Positions 5,097 to 6,698 of a stretch of DNA of 6,698 nt are shown here, one piece after another. Every line of letters starts with the position of its first letter. The first letter of the stretch is position 1. Below the pieces are notes generated by a model. The model worked only from the letters and a program-made list of their open reading frames with translations. It did no database searches and was not told the origin of the DNA. The position numbers were made by a program, and so were the translations under genes. Origin of the DNA: JAHFUI01 sp041485905 (GTDB lineage: Bacteria; Acidobacteriota; Vicinamibacteria; Vicinamibacterales; CAVVIG01); assembly GCA_041485905.1 (NCBI GenBank), contig JBGPKK010000231.1:1-6698 (forward strand). The letters run 5' to 3'.

Positions 5097-6227
5097 TTAC
5101 TGAATCGTCAACATTCGGTCGAGGGCGACTTTGGTCCAGTACTTCTGGTCGTCCGGCACGACGATGCGGTTGTGGACGTCTTCGTCTACGAGACCTTCGA
5201 GAATCCACAGCAGGTGATTGGGCGACACGCGGAACATCGTCGAGCAGAGGCAGCCAAATTGATCCAGCGACAGCACCGTGCGGTCGGGCTGCACCTGACG
5301 CGCGAGCCGGTTGACGAGATGGACCTCCGTTCCGACCGCCCAGATGGAGCCGGCAGGACTGTCGGTCACCTGCTTGATGATGTATTCGGTCGACCCGGAA
5401 TCGTCTGCCGCCTGGACGACGTCCCACGGGACCTCCGGATGCACGATGACGCGCACGCCGGGGTGCTCTCGGCGGATGTTTTCGATCTGCTTCACGGTGA
5501 AGCGCGCGTGGACCGAGCAGTGCCCCTTCCACAGAATCATCCGCGCGCGTTCCACTGAATCGGCGTCAACGCCGCCGCAGATTTCGTTGGGATCCCACAC
5601 GACCATCTGATCGAGCGGCACGCCCATCTTGAACGCGGTATTGCGGCCGAGATGCTGATCCGGCAGGAACAGGATGCGGTCGCCGCGCTCCCAGGCCCAG
5701 CCGAGCGTCGCGCCGGCATTGGAGGACGTGCAGACGACACCGCCGTGCTCGCCGCAGAACGCTTTCACGGCGGCCGTGGAGTTGATGTAGGTGACGGGCA
5801 CGACGCGCGAGATCCCGAGCTGCTGGAGGTCGTTCCAGCACATCTCGAGCTGCTCGAGATCGGCCATGTCGGCCATCGAGCAGCCCGCGGCGAGATCCGG
5901 CAGGATCACCTGCTGATGATCGGCGCTCAGCACATCGGCGCTTTCGGCCATGAAATGGACGCCGCAGAAGACAATGAAATCGGCCTCGGGATGTTTGCCG
6001 ACGTGGCGCGCGAGCTTGAACGAATCGCCGGTGTAATCAGCGAACTTGATCACCTCATCGCGCTGATAGTGGTGACCGAGGATGACAAGACGGCGGCCGA
6101 GCGCAGCCTTCGCGGCCGCGATCCGCGAGTCCATCTCCTCGTCGGACAGACCGAGATACCGCTGCGGCAGTGTCTGCCGTTCGGCGATGTGTTCCTTCTC
6201 GTAGGCCGTGAGAACAGGAAGCAGCAT
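5097..6227 (-). CDS. nadA: Quinolinate synthase NadA
   Basis: NadA condenses iminoaspartate with dihydroxyacetone phosphate to quinolinate, the first pyridine-ring step of NAD synthesis, using a [4Fe-4S] cluster in the cytoplasm. Numbered from the ATG at 6225-6227 (376 aa), visible motifs are GHHYQRDEV (51-59), FCGVHFMAES (87-96), LPDLAAGCSMADM (109-121), NSTAAVKA (149-156), TSSNA (167-171), FLPDQHLGRN (187-196), WKGHCSVH (233-240), VHPEV (262-266) and GCLCSTM (325-331). C88, C237 and C328 (or C326) are the expected cluster ligands. This is the long Bacillus-like type. An in-frame TTG at 6285-6287 would give 396 aa, but it lies in the 3' arm of the leader stem-loop just before its T-run and adds residues not expected in the family, so I prefer the ATG. 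No nadB or nadC is nearby. Confidence 0.95.
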   Translation of the reverse strand: MLLPVLTAYEKEHIAERQTLPQRYLGLSDEEMDSRIAAAKAALGRRLVILGHHYQRDEVIKFADYTGDSFKLARHVGKHPEADFIVFCGVHFMAESADVLSADHQQVILPDLAAGCSMADMADLEQLEMCWNDLQQLGISRVVPVTYINSTAAVKAFCGEHGGVVCTSSNAGATLGWAWERGDRILFLPDQHLGRNTAFKMGVPLDQMVVWDPNEICGGVDADSVERARMILWKGHCSVHARFTVKQIENIRREHPGVRVIVHPEVPWDVVQAADDSGSTEYIIKQVTDSPAGSIWAVGTEVHLVNRLARQVQPDRTVLSLDQFGCLCSTMFRVSPNHLLWILEGLVDEDVHNRIVVPDDQKYWTKVALDRMLTIQ

Positions 6228-6234
6228 GTTCGTC

Positions 6235-6248
6235 AGCGCCCGTGCGCT
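6235..6248 (-). promoter_or_regulatory. Small hairpin 7 nt upstream of the nadA ATG
   Basis: AGCGC-ACGG-GCGCT on the minus strand, a 5-bp stem with a 4-nt loop. It covers the only G-rich sequence near the nadA start (GGGCG), so it could mask a weak ribosome binding site. Short GC stems are common by chance in such DNA. Confidence 0.3.
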
Positions 6249-6282
6249 TGTGAAATTTTTCTCAATCCAGGGACACGAAAAA

Positions 6283-6317
6283 GCCAAGCGCCCTGGCCCG
6301 TCTCCGGGTCGCTTGGC
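6283..6317 (-). terminator. Stem-loop with T-run in the mqnE-nadA spacer (terminator or attenuator)
   Basis: On the minus strand GCCAAGCG (6310-6317) pairs perfectly with CGCTTGGC (6283-6290), and the 3' arm is followed directly by TTTTT (6278-6282). Inside is a second stem CCCG-GAGA-CGGG with a GNRA-type loop, flanked by A on one side and CCAGGG on the other. It has the form of an intrinsic terminator located 56 bp after the mqnE stop. However, a good -10 element lies just upstream, so the same structure may form at the very 5' end of the nadA transcript as an attenuator or protective hairpin. Confidence 0.65.
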
Positions 6318-6325
6318 CGTCTCTT

Positions 6326-6334
6326 ATTATAACA
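6326..6334 (-). promoter_or_regulatory. Extended -10 promoter element upstream of nadA
   Basis: TGTTATAAT on the minus strand is a perfect TATAAT (6326-6331) with the extended -10 TGn. The -35 position 17 bp upstream reads CATCCC and is not consensus, as is usual for extended -10 promoters. In such GC-rich DNA a perfect hexamer is notable. The predicted start is near 6318-6320, giving a leader of about 92 nt before the nadA ATG, beginning with the stem-loop at 6283-6317. Confidence 0.6.
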
Positions 6335-6372
6335 CCGCCCCGCGCCGGGGGATGCCCGCCGGCCGCGAACAA

Positions 6373-6698
6373 TCAGGCCGACGCCACCACGTTGTAGAAC
6401 GTATCGCGCTGGATGGGCTCGCGCCCCGCGGACCTGATGAGTCGCTCGATCTCACGCGGCGTCATCGACTCGGGCGTCGTCGCCCCGGCCATGTGGTAGA
6501 TCTTCTCTTCCTGCACGGTCCCATCCAGATCGTCCACGCCGAACCACAACGCCGTCTGCGCCACTTCGACGCCGGTCGCAATCCAAAACGCCTTCACGTG
6601 CGGAATGTTGTCGAGCACCAGCCGCGCAACCGCGTGAACGCGCAGCGTGTCTGCAGCGCTGGGCGCCGGCAGCTTGCGCATCTGGTTGTTGTCGGGAT
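6373..6698 (-). CDS. mqnE: Aminofutalosine synthase MqnE, C-terminal part
   Basis: The last 107 codons of a gene that continues beyond the right edge. MqnE is a radical SAM enzyme of the futalosine pathway to menaquinone. It joins 3-[(1-carboxyvinyl)oxy]benzoate to SAM to give 6-amino-6-deoxyfutalosine. The visible part begins PDNNQMRKLPAPS and contains VARLVLDNIPHVKAFWI, FGVDDLDGTVQEEKI, HMAGATTPESMT and an ending like GREPIQRDTFYN. DDLDGTVxEEKIxHxAGA separates MqnE from its paralogue MqnC, which usually has a NDMGST-type segment at that place. The radical SAM cysteines are outside the window. The ATG at 6679-6681 is internal, not a start. Menaquinone made by this route indicates that the organism need not have the classical men pathway. 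Confidence 0.9.
   Translation of the reverse strand, partial: PDNNQMRKLPAPSAADTLRVHAVARLVLDNIPHVKAFWIATGVEVAQTALWFGVDDLDGTVQEEKIYHMAGATTPESMTPREIERLIRSAGREPIQRDTFYNVVASA

Noticed and set aside
4827..5558. Plus-strand open frame containing SSFDRAQDDPERSRKG
   Set aside because: The peptide is translation of the intergenic palindrome and the antisense of nadA and sodA, a well-known type of spurious ORF.
5652..6332. Plus-strand open frame of 226 codons opposite nadA
   Set aside because: Antisense shadow of nadA, with no recognisable domain and no ribosome binding evidence.
6338..6350. CCCCG-GCG-CGGGG stem just after mqnE as a terminator
   Set aside because: The stem is only 5 bp with a 3-nt loop in extremely GC-rich DNA and is not followed by a T-run. 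The nearby stem at 6283-6317 is a far better candidate.
1..6698. tRNA genes, IS elements, CRISPR arrays, phage or defence genes
   Set aside because: I looked for cloverleaf-like T-arm sequences, regular spaced repeats, transposase motifs and terminal inverted repeats and saw none.

Overview
This GC-rich window is a bacterial chromosomal segment in which every intact gene lies on the minus strand. Only the tail of one plus-strand gene is seen, at the left edge. The strongest phylogenetic hints are a long-type quinolinate synthase, a futalosine-pathway menaquinone gene (mqnE), and intergenic repeats that look like those I remember from Acidobacteriota assemblies, for example Vicinamibacteria. 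The phylum is an inference, not a demonstrated fact. I see no phage, IS, CRISPR or defence genes. It reads as an ordinary housekeeping region with interesting intergenic sequences.

Reading in the direction of transcription (right to left): (1) 6698-6373 is the C-terminal end of mqnE (menaquinone synthesis). (2) A 145-bp spacer follows with an extended -10 promoter and, directly after the predicted start point, a stem-loop followed by five T. (3) nadA makes quinolinate for NAD. (4) A 132-bp spacer carries a candidate promoter and a REP-like inverted repeat. (5) A Mn-type superoxide dismutase with a strong Shine-Dalgarno is followed 7 bp later by an unrecognised eight-helix membrane protein. 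(6) The SRP 4.5S RNA (ffs) comes next. (7) dnaX, ebfC/ybaB and recR follow, in the conserved scr-dnaX-yaaK-recR order known from Bacillus subtilis. (8) A small TM198/DUF4203-like membrane protein starts 6 bp after recR. (9) The plus-strand tail of a xanthine dehydrogenase/CoxL-type molybdopterin subunit converges from the left edge.

Functionally, dnaX supplies the tau/gamma clamp-loader subunit, recR acts with RecO (and RecF) to load RecA at gaps, and EbfC is a nucleoid-associated protein; their tight spacing (35-bp gap, then GTGA overlap, then 6-bp gap) indicates one operon. SRP RNA immediately upstream probably has its own promoter but no obvious terminator, so read-through into dnaX is plausible. 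nadA and mqnE are neighbours in cofactor and quinone synthesis but appear to be separate transcription units.

The most interesting signals are not proteins: the nadA leader, the hairpin that abuts the ebfC Shine-Dalgarno, the AT-rich heptad repeat in the dnaX leader with a two-codon upstream ORF, and the inverted repeat in the sodA leader. I found no convincing new multi-gene system.
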